Source: Streptomyces sp. CGMCC 4.7035
GTDB taxonomy: Bacteria > Actinomycetota > Actinomycetes > Streptomycetales > Streptomycetaceae
Direction of reading: 5' to 3'
NCBI RefSeq assembly: GCF_031583065.1
Contig: NZ_CP134053.1
Span: forward strand, 4,526,001-4,590,000
DNA: 64,000 bases
Shown: positions 40,685-49,329 of the stretch, in pieces
How positions within the stretch are numbered: position 1 is the stretch's first letter
Layout: every line of letters begins with the position of its first letter
Program-made: the position numbers and the translations under genes
The notes under the pieces: model-generated
Told to the model about the DNA's origin: nothing
Database searches by the model: none
The model's input: only the letters and a program-made list of their open reading frames with translations

Positions 40685-41146
40685 GTGACGGAACAGCACT
40701 CGCACCAGTTCGAGCGGGGCACGGACGGGCCCAAGGTCATCGTCGTCGGCGTGGACGGCTCCGACTCCTCACTCCGTGCGGCGGCCTACGCGGCCGGCCT
40801 GGCCAGGCGGCAGCGCGCGCTGCTCGCGGTCGTCTACGTGCAGCCGGTCATGGCGGCGGGGGCGGTACTCGGGGCGCCGGTGGCCGAGACGACCGACGAG
40901 ATCGCGGAGGACCTGGTCGCATACATCCGCGAGGCCACCGAGCGGGTCAAGGACATATTCGACGTGCGCTGGGAGTTCCACACCTTCCGCGGCGACCCCT
41001 ACAACGGCCTGGTCAAGGCGGCCGACGAGCTGAAGGCGGACGCGGTCGTGGTGGGCGCCTCCGAGCAGGCCGGGCACCGGATCATCGGCTCGGTGGCGAT
41101 CCGGCTGGTGAAGGCGGGGCGCTGGCCGGTGACGGTCGTACCGTAA
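40685..41146 (+). CDS. Universal stress protein (UspA family)
   Basis: 153 residues, one Usp domain. [20 protein letters not shown] opens the fold, and the C-terminal [21 protein letters not shown] with [12 protein letters not shown] resembles the ATP-binding loop G-2x-G-9x-G-S in a shortened form. Start GTG 40685, with TAGCCT 7 bases before it and no ribosome site, so probably leaderless. Divergent from lysX. Its role would be nucleotide-dependent stress signalling; no partner can be named. Confidence 0.88.
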   Translation: MTEQHSHQFERGTDGPKVIVVGVDGSDSSLRAAAYAAGLARRQRALLAVVYVQPVMAAGAVLGAPVAETTDEIAEDLVAYIREATERVKDIFDVRWEFHTFRGDPYNGLVKAADELKADAVVVGASEQAGHRIIGSVAIRLVKAGRWPVTVVP

Positions 41147-41392
41147 TCGGGGGCGTTGCCTGCCATGACGGGGGGCGCTGCATGCGCTCTTCTTTCATGC
41201 TCACCGCTGCGCCACTCTTCACCGCCGGGAGTCCGCGGGGCACCTGATCCCGGTTGCCTCCCTGGCCGACCGTGCCCGCCTCACGGCCCGGTCGACCGCT
41301 CACCGCACCGTTCACCGACGAAGAGCGACCGCCCACCGCACAGGCCGGTTCCCGCACTGTCCCGGCGGAGCGAGCCGCGTTGCCATACGCCC

Positions 41393-41941
41393 ATGACGGC
41401 CGGAACCACCACCCCCTCCACCGGGACGACCGCCGAGCACGAGCTGGCCGAGCTGCAGCGCGAGCACGGCCGCCCCCTCTTCGCGCTGCTGCTCAGGCTC
41501 AGCGACGGCGACCGCCAGCGCGCCGAGGATCTGTTGCAGGAGACGTTCGTACGCGCCTGGCAACACCCCGAAGCGCTCCGCGCGCATGATTTCACCTCCG
41601 TGCGCCCCTGGCTGCTCACCGTCGGCCGGCGGCTCGCCATCGACGCGCGGCGGGCCCGCCAGGCGCGTCCCGCCGAGGTCGGGGACGCCGTACTGGAGAA
41701 CGCGCGGGTGATCGCCGATCACGCGGAGCGGTCCGCCGCCATGCTCGATGTACGCGAGGCTGTGAAGACACTCACTCCCGAGCACCGGGAAGTGCTGGTG
41801 CAGGTGTACTTCCGTGGGGCCAGTGTGGCGGAGGCCGCCGAGGTCCTGGGCATTCCGCCCGGTACGGTGAAGTCCCGCGCGTACTACGCGCTGCGCGCCC
41901 TGCGCCGGGTTCTTCCGGGATACGCGGCCGACCTGCGGTGA
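41393..41941 (+). CDS. ECF RNA polymerase sigma factor
   Basis: 182 residues: sigma-2 (ALLLRLSDGDRQRAEDLLQETFVRAWQHPE) and sigma-4 (LTPEHREVLVQVYFRGASVAEAAEVLGIPPGTVKSRAYYALRALR). This matches the SigK/SigL-like ECF branch used in actinobacteria. ATG 41393 is chosen as the first Met ahead of sigma-2 with a plausible short N-terminus; the start is not marked by a clear ribosome site. Two genes downstream is a zinc anti-sigma factor, its likely inhibitor. Confidence 0.9.
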   Translation: MTAGTTTPSTGTTAEHELAELQREHGRPLFALLLRLSDGDRQRAEDLLQETFVRAWQHPEALRAHDFTSVRPWLLTVGRRLAIDARRARQARPAEVGDAVLENARVIADHAERSAAMLDVREAVKTLTPEHREVLVQVYFRGASVAEAAEVLGIPPGTVKSRAYYALRALRRVLPGYAADLR

Positions 41942-42076
41942 AACCGAAGGCTGAGTCAAACCTCCGTAAAGCGCCTTGCTGCGGACCATGGTTGAGCAAT
42001 CAGCTTGCCTCATCCGTGTTCCGGGCTGGGGCCCGGGTTCGGGCGACGCGCACGCACCGGAGGAAGGCAGGAAGGG

Positions 42077-42592
42077 ATGCTGCACAGAGGCCAAGAGAGC
42101 ACGGACGGCACCGGCGGCGGTGAACTGGCCGTCCCCATGGCGTGGCTGTACGCCGAGTACATCGCGGACGAACTGCTGCGCACCGGCGATCTCATGCCGC
42201 CGACGTCATTCGAGTTCCGCGCCGGGCGCGACGCCCTGGCACTGACCATCTTCCTGTCCGACACCACTGGCGAGCTCTCCGGCATCCGGGTCGTCTCGCA
42301 GCTGGAGACCTGGCTTTCGCTGACGGCGTACGACCAGCCGTGGCAGGACTGGGTGGGCGAGCGGATGGCCGAGCTGACCGCCGAGGCGGCCGAGTCGGAC
42401 GGCCCGGCGCCGGATCTGGAGCTGGCCGCGGCGGCCTGGCGCTGGCTGGAGGAGACCGAGTTGCTCGCCCCTGACCTGGACGCGGTGCCCGGCGGCGGGG
42501 CGGTGGTCGGCGAGGACGACGGCCCCAAGGTCTGGACGCCCGCCTGGCAGCTGGGACTGCCCCTGGGACACCTCGCCATCCATCTTTTTTGA
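42077..42592 (+). CDS. Hypothetical protein between ECF sigma and anti-sigma genes
   Basis: 171 residues from ATG 42077, preceded by AGGAAGGCAGGAAGGG. No family recognised. It begins with a polar stretch, then VPMAWLYAEYIADELLRTGDLMPPTSFEFRAGRDALALTIFLSD, a mixed helix-strand fold, and ends with WTPAWQLGLPLGHLAIHLF. No signal peptide or membrane segment. Acidic overall. Its place inside the sigma/anti-sigma set suggests a regulatory partner or a target of the sigma factor, which is inference. Confidence 0.7.
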   Translation: MLHRGQESTDGTGGGELAVPMAWLYAEYIADELLRTGDLMPPTSFEFRAGRDALALTIFLSDTTGELSGIRVVSQLETWLSLTAYDQPWQDWVGERMAELTAEAAESDGPAPDLELAAAAWRWLEETELLAPDLDAVPGGGAVVGEDDGPKVWTPAWQLGLPLGHLAIHLF

Positions 42593-42735
42593 ACCCGGAC
42601 CAATCCGCACAGCCGTCGGCTCCGAATGTCTTGGCCGCGATTCGGTAACGCCCTTGAGTGATTCGGCCGCCTGGTCCGTACCGGTGGACAACAGCAGCAC
42701 CACCCCCACCCCGTTCACCGGCATGAGGATTTGGT

Positions 42736-43392
42736 ATGAGGTCCCTTGAACGCCATCGCGATGTCGGCGCCTACGCGCTCGGCGTCCTGGACGAGGCGGA
42801 AGCCTTCCACTTCGAGGACCACCTCATGGAGTGCCCGAGTTGCACGGCACACGTGACGGAGTTCCGCCCCGCCGCACGGCAGCTGATGCTGTACCGCAGG
42901 GCGACCCCGCGGTCCGTGCACCCCCTCGCGGCACCCGGGCCGCGGCTGCTGGAGCGGCTGCTCGACGAGGTGTCGACCAAGCACCGCAGCAGGCGCAGGC
43001 GCTGGCTGTACGCCGTCGCGGCCGCCGTGGTGTTCGCGGTCGGCGGCTCGACGATCGCGATGGTCTCCGAACACGCCTCGTCCCCGGCTTCGACGGCGAT
43101 GACCGCGACCGACCCGAAGACGGGCGTATGGGCCGAGGTCACCGCCGAGGACCGGGTCTGGGGCAGCCAGATCGACGTGACGGTCAAGGACAAGTCCGGC
43201 CCGCACTCCTGCCTGCTCGTGGCGGTCGGCAAGGACGGCTCGGAGCAGACGGTGACGAGCTGGATGGTGCCCGCGGACGACGGCGAGGCGACCACCATGC
43301 AGGGGGGCGCTGCGCTGCCGTCCCAGGACATCGACCACTACGAGGTACGCACCAAGGACGGGCAGCACCTGGTCACGCTGAAGTCCCGGTGA
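42736..43392 (+). CDS. Zinc-binding anti-sigma factor
   Basis: 218 residues. N-terminal ZAS domain: HRDVGAYALGVLDEAEAFHFEDHLMECPSC, with the H-x3-C-x2-C zinc site. It is followed by a helical linker, one membrane helix (WLYAVAAAVVFAVGGSTIAMV) and an extracytoplasmic beta domain of about 110 residues with a single Cys (GPHSCLLVAVG). Start ATG 42736 (GAGGATTTGGT before it). It should hold the sigma factor at the membrane until an outside signal arrives, as in the SigK/RskA type. Confidence 0.9.
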   Translation: MRSLERHRDVGAYALGVLDEAEAFHFEDHLMECPSCTAHVTEFRPAARQLMLYRRATPRSVHPLAAPGPRLLERLLDEVSTKHRSRRRRWLYAVAAAVVFAVGGSTIAMVSEHASSPASTAMTATDPKTGVWAEVTAEDRVWGSQIDVTVKDKSGPHSCLLVAVGKDGSEQTVTSWMVPADDGEATTMQGGAALPSQDIDHYEVRTKDGQHLVTLKSR

Positions 43393-43467
43393 CCGGCGTC
43401 AGCGACTCATGAGCGCGAGGACGACCCGGCCGAGGTGGTCGCGCTCGTACCGGGCTTGATGTCCTCA

Positions 43468-43483
43468 CCTGCGTAAACGCAGG
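43468..43483. terminator. Small hairpin between anti-sigma and the 128-aa gene
   Basis: CCTGCG-TAAA-CGCAGG, six-base arms, placed 75 bases past the anti-sigma stop and 69 before the end of the convergent gene. A modest terminator candidate for both. Confidence 0.45.
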
Positions 43484-43551
43484 CGATTGCGGTCTGCACC
43501 GCTCCGCGGCGCTCCCTCGGGTTCCTGCTTCATCGGCGGGAAGCCGGAGCG

Positions 43552-43938
43552 CTACCGGCCGCCGTGGCCACGGGGTTTCGCGCCCGGGCGGGCAGCCTGT
43601 TCCTGCCGCTCCTGTTCGATCTCCTCGTGCTGCGCCTTGAGATAGTTCAAGGCTTCGGCGCGCTGCTGCTCCCGTTCCTCTGGGGACTGCTGTTCGTACT
43701 CCTGACGCGCCTGGGCGAGGCGCTCGCCGAGCGCCTCGGAGTACGCCCCGACGCGCAGTGCCTCACGGAGACCGATGCGGCCGGAGAGGACCTCCCGGGC
43801 CATCTCCTGCAGGGCTCCGTTGCCCGACTGGCTGTCCGCCAGCCGCTGCAGCGACTTGCGCAGGGCCCTGGCCCGGACCTCGTCGTGCGTGATGTCCATC
43901 AGGTCGGCATCGCCGATCTGACGTTCCTCGTCAGCCAT
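43552..43938 (-). CDS. Small Glu/Gln-rich helical protein of the T7SS-type cluster
   Basis: 128 residues from ATG 43938. The first half (LMDITHDEVRARALRKSLQRLADSQ, LSGRIGLREALRVGAYSEAL) is helical. The second half (ARQEYEQQSPEEREQQRAEAL) is a highly charged coiled coil ending in a basic, Gly-rich tail. No domain is recognised with confidence. It is the last of three leftward genes, 26 bases after the WXG100-like gene, so probably a chaperone or partner of those secreted-type proteins. That role is inferred from position only. Confidence 0.65.
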   Translation of the reverse strand: MADEERQIGDADLMDITHDEVRARALRKSLQRLADSQSGNGALQEMAREVLSGRIGLREALRVGAYSEALGERLAQARQEYEQQSPEEREQQRAEALNYLKAQHEEIEQERQEQAARPGAKPRGHGGR

Positions 43939-43964
43939 GGTTCGCGCTTCCTCTCGCCCGCCCT

Positions 43965-44711
43965 CTAAGCGACGGCCGGATTGTCATAGGTGGCGCCGAC
44001 CGCCGGGAAGTTCTGGAGGTGGCCGTAGATGGCCGCCCCGAGGCCTTCGAGCGTGCCCACTCCGCCGTTGACGATGGCCTGGGCGTTGCCGAACATCTGG
44101 GTGGCGTCGCCCCACATCTTGAGGATCCGGGTGATCTCGAGGGCGGCGAGGCCGTAGCCGACCAGGGCGCCCGCGCCGGTCCACGACAGCAGGGTCCCGG
44201 CGGCCATCTCGATGCCGACGATGATCAGGCCGTCGATGATTCCGCCGAGGTAGCCCTTGATGCCCTCCGCGGCCGCGTACGCGGCGTGCGCGAGGTACTT
44301 GTAGGTGTCGGCGAGGGATTCGAAGGTCTGGCCGCTCTGGTTCAGCTTCTTGGCCAGTTCGTCGAAGTACACATAGGCCGCGTCGGCGGCGTTGCCGTTC
44401 CACGTCGAATCCAGCGCCGAATTACCGGAGTTGAGATTCTTCGCGATGTCGTCACAGGCCTTGCCGATGTTCTCCCACACTTCTGCACATTTGGCGAAGG
44501 ACTCCCAGTCACCCGCGAACCACTGGATCACCTCGTCGAGCGGATTGAACCCGAAGACCGCGTTGTACGCCTCGGTGATCCAATATGTGGGGCTCACCAG
44601 ATCGCTGGCGTCATTGAAGATATCGAGCAGCGCGCCCTGGGAGAACTCCTCGGGCGTCTTGGGCGGCGTCAGACGGCTCGACGGCTCCGCGGTGTCAGAG
44701 AACCCGGACAC
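43965..44711 (-). CDS. WXG100-like protein with hydrophobic C-terminus
   Basis: 248 residues. After a polar N-terminus and a helical region (LVSPTYWITEAYNAVFGFNPLDEVIQWFAGDW), residues about 75-150 form the WXG100 hairpin: a helix, ALDSTWNGNAADAAYVYF with the W-x-G turn, and a second helix (LAKKLNQSGQTFESLADTYKYLAH). A Gly/Ala-rich membrane-like region follows (IIDGLIIVGIEMAAGTLLSW). Proteins of this sort are substrates or structural partners of type VII secretion. No toxin domain is evident at the C-terminus. Operon with the 104-aa gene upstream (29-base gap). Confidence 0.78.
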   Translation of the reverse strand: MSGFSDTAEPSSRLTPPKTPEEFSQGALLDIFNDASDLVSPTYWITEAYNAVFGFNPLDEVIQWFAGDWESFAKCAEVWENIGKACDDIAKNLNSGNSALDSTWNGNAADAAYVYFDELAKKLNQSGQTFESLADTYKYLAHAAYAAAEGIKGYLGGIIDGLIIVGIEMAAGTLLSWTGAGALVGYGLAALEITRILKMWGDATQMFGNAQAIVNGGVGTLEGLGAAIYGHLQNFPAVGATYDNPAVA

Positions 44712-44740
44712 TCAGCATCCTCCAGGCATGTGAGCGGCGA

Positions 44741-45055
44741 TCAGCGCTTACTGGTGGGGTAGGTGGCATCGAGCGTGGCCGCGTTGCCGTGGTCGGTCTC
44801 GCGGTAGTACTGGGCGCTTTTGACCAGTTCCGTCTGGGCTGCCCTCAGCACGGACTCCGCCTTGGTAAGCGCCGCGCTCACGCGTTCCAGGACACCGCCG
44901 TGCGCGCCCGCGATCAGGCCGAACAGGCCCTCGTTGGACACCGCCACATCGCCGTGCTGCAGGGCGTAACGGCCGGCGTGCTGGAAGTCCTCGGCGGCTC
45001 TTCCGACTTGCGTGGCATAGCTGTCGAGATCGTCCGCGTGAACGTCGAATCCCAT
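44741..45055 (-). CDS. EspC/DUF2580-like type VII secretion-associated protein
   Basis: 104 residues, ATG 45055. Begins FDVHADDLDSYATQVGRAAEDFQ, continues as one helical hairpin (LIAGAHGGVLERVSAALTKAESVL) and ends RETDHGNAATLDATYPTSKR. It has the length and helix-turn-helix look of small ESX/EspC-like proteins, in which YxxxD/E is a frequent export signal; YYRETD near the end fits it. Leads the three-gene cluster. Confidence 0.72.
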   Translation of the reverse strand: MGFDVHADDLDSYATQVGRAAEDFQHAGRYALQHGDVAVSNEGLFGLIAGAHGGVLERVSAALTKAESVLRAAQTELVKSAQYYRETDHGNAATLDATYPTSKR

Positions 45056-45102
45056 GCATGCACCCCCGTATTCGGCCCTGGCCCTGCGGTACGTTACCCC
45101 AC

Positions 45103-45438
45103 ATGCCGAACCGCAATAACGATGACCTTCAAGGGGAACTCAACCGGTCCCCGTTGTCCGGGGCATACGGGCAGGAGCCCCGCGCCGAGGTATGGCAGCG
45201 GATCAGGCGCAACGTCCTGGGACTCTCGCTGCTGTTCGCGGCGATGTTCGGTCTCGGCTCCCTGGCCCTGTTGTTCGTGGGCGGAGGCGTCTTCCTCGGC
45301 GTCGCCGGTGCGCTGCTGATGGCGGGGGCCGCGGTGGGCGCGATCAGGGGCTATCGGCGCCGTGAGTGGCCGTGGTCGCTCGGCGCCCTCGCCGTCGAGG
45401 TCGCCTGGTTCGCGGTGCTGACGGTGCTCCTGAACTGA
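45103..45438 (+). CDS. Small membrane protein, 111 aa
   Basis: ATG 45103 has TACGTT 7 bases upstream and no ribosome site, so a leaderless start is likely. A polar N-terminus (MPNRNNDDLQGELNRSPLSG) leads to three membrane helices (VLGLSLLFAAMFGLGSLALLFVGGG, FLGVAGALLMAGAAVGA, LGALAVEVAWFAVLTVLLN). No family name is known to me. It is divergent from the T7SS-type cluster; a link with that cluster (for instance as an immunity-like membrane protein) is possible but unsupported. Confidence 0.75.
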   Translation: MPNRNNDDLQGELNRSPLSGAYGQEPRAEVWQRIRRNVLGLSLLFAAMFGLGSLALLFVGGGVFLGVAGALLMAGAAVGAIRGYRRREWPWSLGALAVEVAWFAVLTVLLN

Positions 45439-45493
45439 GCGGCTTCTGAACTGAGCGGCTTCTGAACTGAGGGGCTTCTGAACTGAGGGGCTT
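45430..45493 (+). repeat. Four tandem 16-bp repeats over a stop codon
   Basis: CTGAACTGAGCGGCTT repeated four times (copies 3-4 have GAGGGG). The first copy contains the last two codons and the stop of the 111-aa protein (CTG AAC TGA), so each copy repeats that gene end. Probably slippage. Confidence 0.9.
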
Positions 45494-45509
45494 CGGCCGG
45501 GGCGTGCGC

Positions 45510-46370
45510 CTACTTGAGCAGTCGTGACATCCTGCGATCCGCCAACGGCTTGCCGCCCGTCTGGCACGTCGGGCAGTACTGCAGCGAGGAGTCGCTGAAG
45601 GACACCTCGCGGATCGTGTCGCCGCACACCGGGCAGGGCTCCCCGGCGCGGCCGTGGACCCTGAGCCCGCTCTTCTTCTCCGCCTTCAGACGACCGGCGG
45701 CCAGGCCGCGCGAGCGCTCCACCGCCTCCATGAGCGTGGTGCGCAGCGCCTCGTACAGGCGGTGCGTCTCCTGTGGCGACAACGACGACGCCAGCTTGAA
45801 CGGGGACATCCCGGCCGCGTGCAGGATCTCGTCGCTGTAGGCGTTGCCCACGCCCGCGATCAGGCTCTGGTCGCGCAACGCGCCCTTGATCTGCCGGCGC
45901 TCGCCCTCCAGGAGCGTCGCGAAGCGCTGCTCGTCGAAGTCCGCGGCCAGCGGATCCGGGCCCAGGCGGGCCACGCCCGGGACTTCCCGCGGATCCCGTA
46001 CGACATACACCGCGAGCCGCTTTTGTGTGCCCGCCTCCGTCAGGTCGAAGCCCTCCCCCGTCTCCAGTGCGACCCGCAGGGCGAGCGGGCCCTTGCCGGG
46101 GCGGGGTGCGCCGTCGGGGAGGCGGTCCTTCCACTGGAGCCAGCCCGCGCGGGCCAGATGCGTGACGAAGTGCAGTCCGTCGGCCTCCAGGTCGAGGAAC
46201 TTGCCGTACCGGCGCACGGCCGTGACCGCGCGGCCCTCGAAGGCGGTGACCGGAGGGTCGTACGTCTTCAGGACGCTGATCGCGACGGGCAGCACCCGAA
46301 CGACCTCGCGGCCGACGAGATGATCGGTGAGGAAGTCCTTGAGCGCTTCCACCTCGGGCAGTTCCGGCAT
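45510..46370 (-). CDS. fpg: Formamidopyrimidine-DNA glycosylase (Fpg/Nei family)
   Basis: 286 residues from ATG 46370. The catalytic Pro-Glu pair is in MPELPEVEALK, the catalytic Lys in GKFLDLE, the helix-two-turns-helix in QSLIAGVGNAYSDEIL, and the C-terminal zinc finger is CPVC-x16-CPTC. It excises oxidised purines such as 8-oxoguanine and nicks the strand. The frame stays open upstream only because the minisatellite lacks stops; the PELPE start must follow the initiator Met. Monocistronic; ends 72 bases from the convergent membrane gene. Confidence 0.95.
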   Translation of the reverse strand: MPELPEVEALKDFLTDHLVGREVVRVLPVAISVLKTYDPPVTAFEGRAVTAVRRYGKFLDLEADGLHFVTHLARAGWLQWKDRLPDGAPRPGKGPLALRVALETGEGFDLTEAGTQKRLAVYVVRDPREVPGVARLGPDPLAADFDEQRFATLLEGERRQIKGALRDQSLIAGVGNAYSDEILHAAGMSPFKLASSLSPQETHRLYEALRTTLMEAVERSRGLAAGRLKAEKKSGLRVHGRAGEPCPVCGDTIREVSFSDSSLQYCPTCQTGGKPLADRRMSRLLK

Positions 46371-46384
46371 GTGTCCAGAGTGCC

Positions 46385-46938
46385 ACCCACCACCGACAGC
46401 GCGACCCGGACTCGGGGATCGGACCGGGACTGGGACCAGGGACCGGGACCGGGCATCGCGCACCCGGGACCGCAGACCCAGGACCAACAACCGGGCACTT
46501 CGCCGACCCGGGACCGCAGACCGAACATCCCCGACCCGGGACCACAGGCCCGGCAGCATCCCCGACCCGGCACCGCGAACCGCACATCCCCGACCGGGCA
46601 CCGCAGACCGAACATCCCCGGCCTGGGGCCGCGGAGCTCGCATCGCCGGCCGGAGACCGCAGACCGCGCATCCCCGACCGGGCATCACGACCCCGGGCAG
46701 ACCGGCATCGCGACCCGGGACCGCAGACCCGGCATCGCGCAGCGGGCATGCCGACCCGGAACCGCGGAGCGCGCATCCCCGACTGAGCATCACCGGCCGC
46801 ACATCGCCGAACCCGGCATCCCCGACCCGGAACCGCCGACCGCACATCGCCGCCCCGGGCCCGCAGACCCGGCATCACCGACCCGGCATCGCGGACCGGG
46901 CATGCCGACCCGGCATCGCCGACCGCGGACCGCGGATC
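46385..46938. repeat. Degenerate minisatellite, ~0.55 kb
   Basis: The whole gap between fpg and the SpoIIE-type phosphatase consists of variants of a 13- to 26-base unit built from CATCCCCGACCCGG and GACCGCAGACC. Frames on both strands stay open through it only because of the base content. It holds the fpg upstream region, so the fpg promoter must lie in or beside it. Confidence 0.85.
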
Positions 46939-46941
46939 ATG

Positions 46942-49026
46942 TCAGTCGCGACGCCTGACCATGAACTCGCACCAAACGGCCTTGCCTCCACCGCGCGCCT
47001 CCACGCCCCACACGTCCGTGAGCCGGTCGACGAGCAGCAGGCCGCGGCCCGAGACGCCCGAGTCGCCGGCCTCGCGCATGCGGGGCAGGGCGCTGGAGGA
47101 GTCCTCGACCTCCACGCGGAGCCTGCGGTCGTGGCCGTGGAGGATCCGGAGGGTGACGATCGCGGAGCCCTCGGTGTGCAGGAGGACGTTGGTGATCAGC
47201 TCGTCGGCGACCAGTTCGATCTCGTCGGAGCGCTCGCCGGCGCCCCACGCGCGGACGGCGGCGCGGATCGTGCGGCGGGCCGCCCTGAGGGCCTGCGGGT
47301 CGCCGGGCCCCACGTGCTGCTGGAGCCGGCCACCGGACCGCTGGGACCGGCCCCGGCGCCGCAGGACGAGCAGGGCCACATCGTCGTCGCCGCCCCGTTC
47401 CTCGGCCACGTCGATGAGCCGGTTCGCGAGGTCGTGCACGTCCTCGGGGCCCTTGCGGATCAGCTCCCGCAGAGCCTGTACGCCCTCGTCGAGGTCGGCG
47501 CCGGGCTGTTCGATCAGTCCGTCGGTGCACAGCAGCAGGGCCTGGCCGGGGTGTAGTTCTGCGATGGTGACCGGGTATTCGAGCCGGCCGAACTCGGCGG
47601 ACAGCCCGAGCGGCAGTCCGCCCTCGACGGGCAGGCGCCGGCAGTCCCCGTCGGCCAGCCGTAGCAGTGGATCGATATGGCCCGCACGGACCAGCTGCAC
47701 CACTCCGGTGGACAGGTCGGCCTCCGCGTACAGGCAGGTCGCGAAGCGTTCGGTGTCGAGTTCGTCGAGGAAGACCGAGGCGCGGGCCATCACCGTGGCC
47801 GGCGTGTGCCCCTCGGCGGCGTACGCGCGCAGGACGATCCGCAGCTGGCCCATGACGGCGGCAGCGTGCGTGTCGTGGCCCTGGACGTCACCGATGACGG
47901 CGCCGACACGGCCGCCGGGCAGCGGGATCAGGTCGTACCAGTCCCCGCCGATGTCCCGGCCGAGGGAGCCTCCGGCACCACCGGCACGGTAACGGACGGC
48001 GATGTCGGCACCGGGCACGCTGGGGATGGAGCGCGGCAGCATCGCCTGCTGGAGCCCCTCGGCGAGATCCTTCTCCTGCTCGTAGAACATGGCGCGTTGC
48101 AGGCTCTGCGCGATGCTGCTGCCGAGCGCGACGAGGAGGTTCTGCTCCTCCGGGGTGAAGCCGCGCCGGTCGTCGTAGAGCAGGCCCATGGCACCGATGG
48201 GGCGGGCCTGCACGATCAGCGGCAGGTAGGCGGCCGAGGTGATCCGCAGGTCCGTGAGGTGCGGCCACAGGATCGGATACTGCTCGGCGAACTCCTCGGG
48301 TGACTCGATGAACCGCGGGGTGAGGGTCCGTACGACCTCGCTCATCGGGTACGGCTCGTCGATGCGCGTGACCATGGTGCCGGGCACGGAGCTGCCCTCC
48401 GGTCCCTCGGCCACCAGCCGTATACGGCCGGCCTCCACCAGTCCCACGACCAGGCTGGCCGCGCCGAGGTGGGTGAGGCCGTGACTGTCCTTGAGGACGT
48501 CGATGACGTCCTGGACCGTGCGGGCGTGGGCCAGCGCGGCGGTGGTGGTCTGGACGACGTTCGTCTGCTGGCGCAGCGCCTCGTCCTGCGCCGTCAGGTC
48601 GACGCGGGCCTGGCTGTCGCGCAGTTCCTCGGTCGCGTCGCGGACGATCCCGATGATCCGGCGCGGCCGGCCCGTCCCGTCGCGCCGGATGTAGCCCTGG
48701 GTGTGGGTCCAGCGCGGGGCGCCGTCGCGGCGGCGGATGCGGAAGTAGGCGCCGTAGTTCTCGCTGCCGTCCTTGATGGCCTGGGCGACCAGGGCGTCCA
48801 GGCGCCGGGCCTCGGTCGGCGGGACCCGGGTCGCCAGGGACTCGGGGTGGCCGTCGTATTCGCCGGGGCGCAGGTCGAAGATCTCGTGGGCCTGGGCGTC
48901 CATGTGGAACAGCCCGGTGTCCAGGTCCCAGTCGAAGCTGCCCATGCGGTTGAGCGCCAGGATCGGATCCGGGTGGGCGGGCCAGGCCTGCGGGAGTGAC
49001 AGGGGGCTCCCTCCCCGATCAGCCAT
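46942..49026 (-). CDS. PAS-GAF-PP2C (SpoIIE) phosphatase with HATPase domain
   Basis: 694 residues: PAS (about 18-130; FDWDLDTGLFHMDAQAHEIF, GIVRDATEEL), GAF (about 150-310), SpoIIE/PP2C (about 325-550; GGDWYDLIPLPGGRVGAVIGD, metal Asp residues, and GGDDDVALLVL), and a C-terminal RsbW-type HATPase (VADELITNVLLHTEG as N-box, SGRGLLLVDRLTDVWG as G-box). Such fusions in Streptomyces act in partner-switching control of sigma factors, dephosphorylating anti-anti-sigma factors and perhaps phosphorylating them through the kinase-like domain. Start ATG 49026. No sigma-B-like gene is adjacent. Confidence 0.9.
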   Translation of the reverse strand: MADRGGSPLSLPQAWPAHPDPILALNRMGSFDWDLDTGLFHMDAQAHEIFDLRPGEYDGHPESLATRVPPTEARRLDALVAQAIKDGSENYGAYFRIRRRDGAPRWTHTQGYIRRDGTGRPRRIIGIVRDATEELRDSQARVDLTAQDEALRQQTNVVQTTTAALAHARTVQDVIDVLKDSHGLTHLGAASLVVGLVEAGRIRLVAEGPEGSSVPGTMVTRIDEPYPMSEVVRTLTPRFIESPEEFAEQYPILWPHLTDLRITSAAYLPLIVQARPIGAMGLLYDDRRGFTPEEQNLLVALGSSIAQSLQRAMFYEQEKDLAEGLQQAMLPRSIPSVPGADIAVRYRAGGAGGSLGRDIGGDWYDLIPLPGGRVGAVIGDVQGHDTHAAAVMGQLRIVLRAYAAEGHTPATVMARASVFLDELDTERFATCLYAEADLSTGVVQLVRAGHIDPLLRLADGDCRRLPVEGGLPLGLSAEFGRLEYPVTIAELHPGQALLLCTDGLIEQPGADLDEGVQALRELIRKGPEDVHDLANRLIDVAEERGGDDDVALLVLRRRGRSQRSGGRLQQHVGPGDPQALRAARRTIRAAVRAWGAGERSDEIELVADELITNVLLHTEGSAIVTLRILHGHDRRLRVEVEDSSSALPRMREAGDSGVSGRGLLLVDRLTDVWGVEARGGGKAVWCEFMVRRRD

Positions 49027-49329
49027 GGGCCCACCTTGCCAGGGTTTGCCCGAATCTTCGACTTCAGCGACGGGCCCGGGGTCGGGGCCGCACCCGAGGG
49101 GGCCGGACCCGAGGTCGGGGCCACCGCGGGCCGCTCGGCCACCGGGGGCTTGGGCGCCGGCGGGCGCGGGGCAGCCGGATGTGCGGCCTGCGCCGGGGAG
49201 GGCTCGGCCGGATTCGCCGGGGAGGCCTTGCGGGCGGCGGGCTTGGCTTCTGCAACTTCTGGGCGAAGACGGTGAGGGCGCCCCCCTTCTGGGCGAAGAG
49301 GGTGGGGACGCCGGGGCGGCCACGACGGC
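49027..49329. other. Intergenic region, 303 bp
   Basis: Lies between two leftward genes. Very GC-rich, with a short direct repeat CTTCTGGGCGAAGA (about 49255 and 49286). Open frames on both strands are low-complexity Gly/Ala/Arg runs and I do not accept them as genes. Confidence 0.45.

Noticed and set aside
43399..43464. Minus-strand fragment ARYERDHLGRVVLALMSR before a stop, like an oxidoreductase C-terminus
   Set aside because: Only about 20 codons, with a stop just upstream; too short to call a pseudogene.
45654..46958. Long + strand frame reading GTADRTSPTGHRRP-like repeats
   Set aside because: It is the minisatellite plus antisense fpg; no ribosome site, and stops are missing only because the repeat unit has none.
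49036..49275. Small + strand Gly/Ala-rich frame between two leftward genes
   Set aside because: Low complexity and no start signal; ordinary GC-rich noise.
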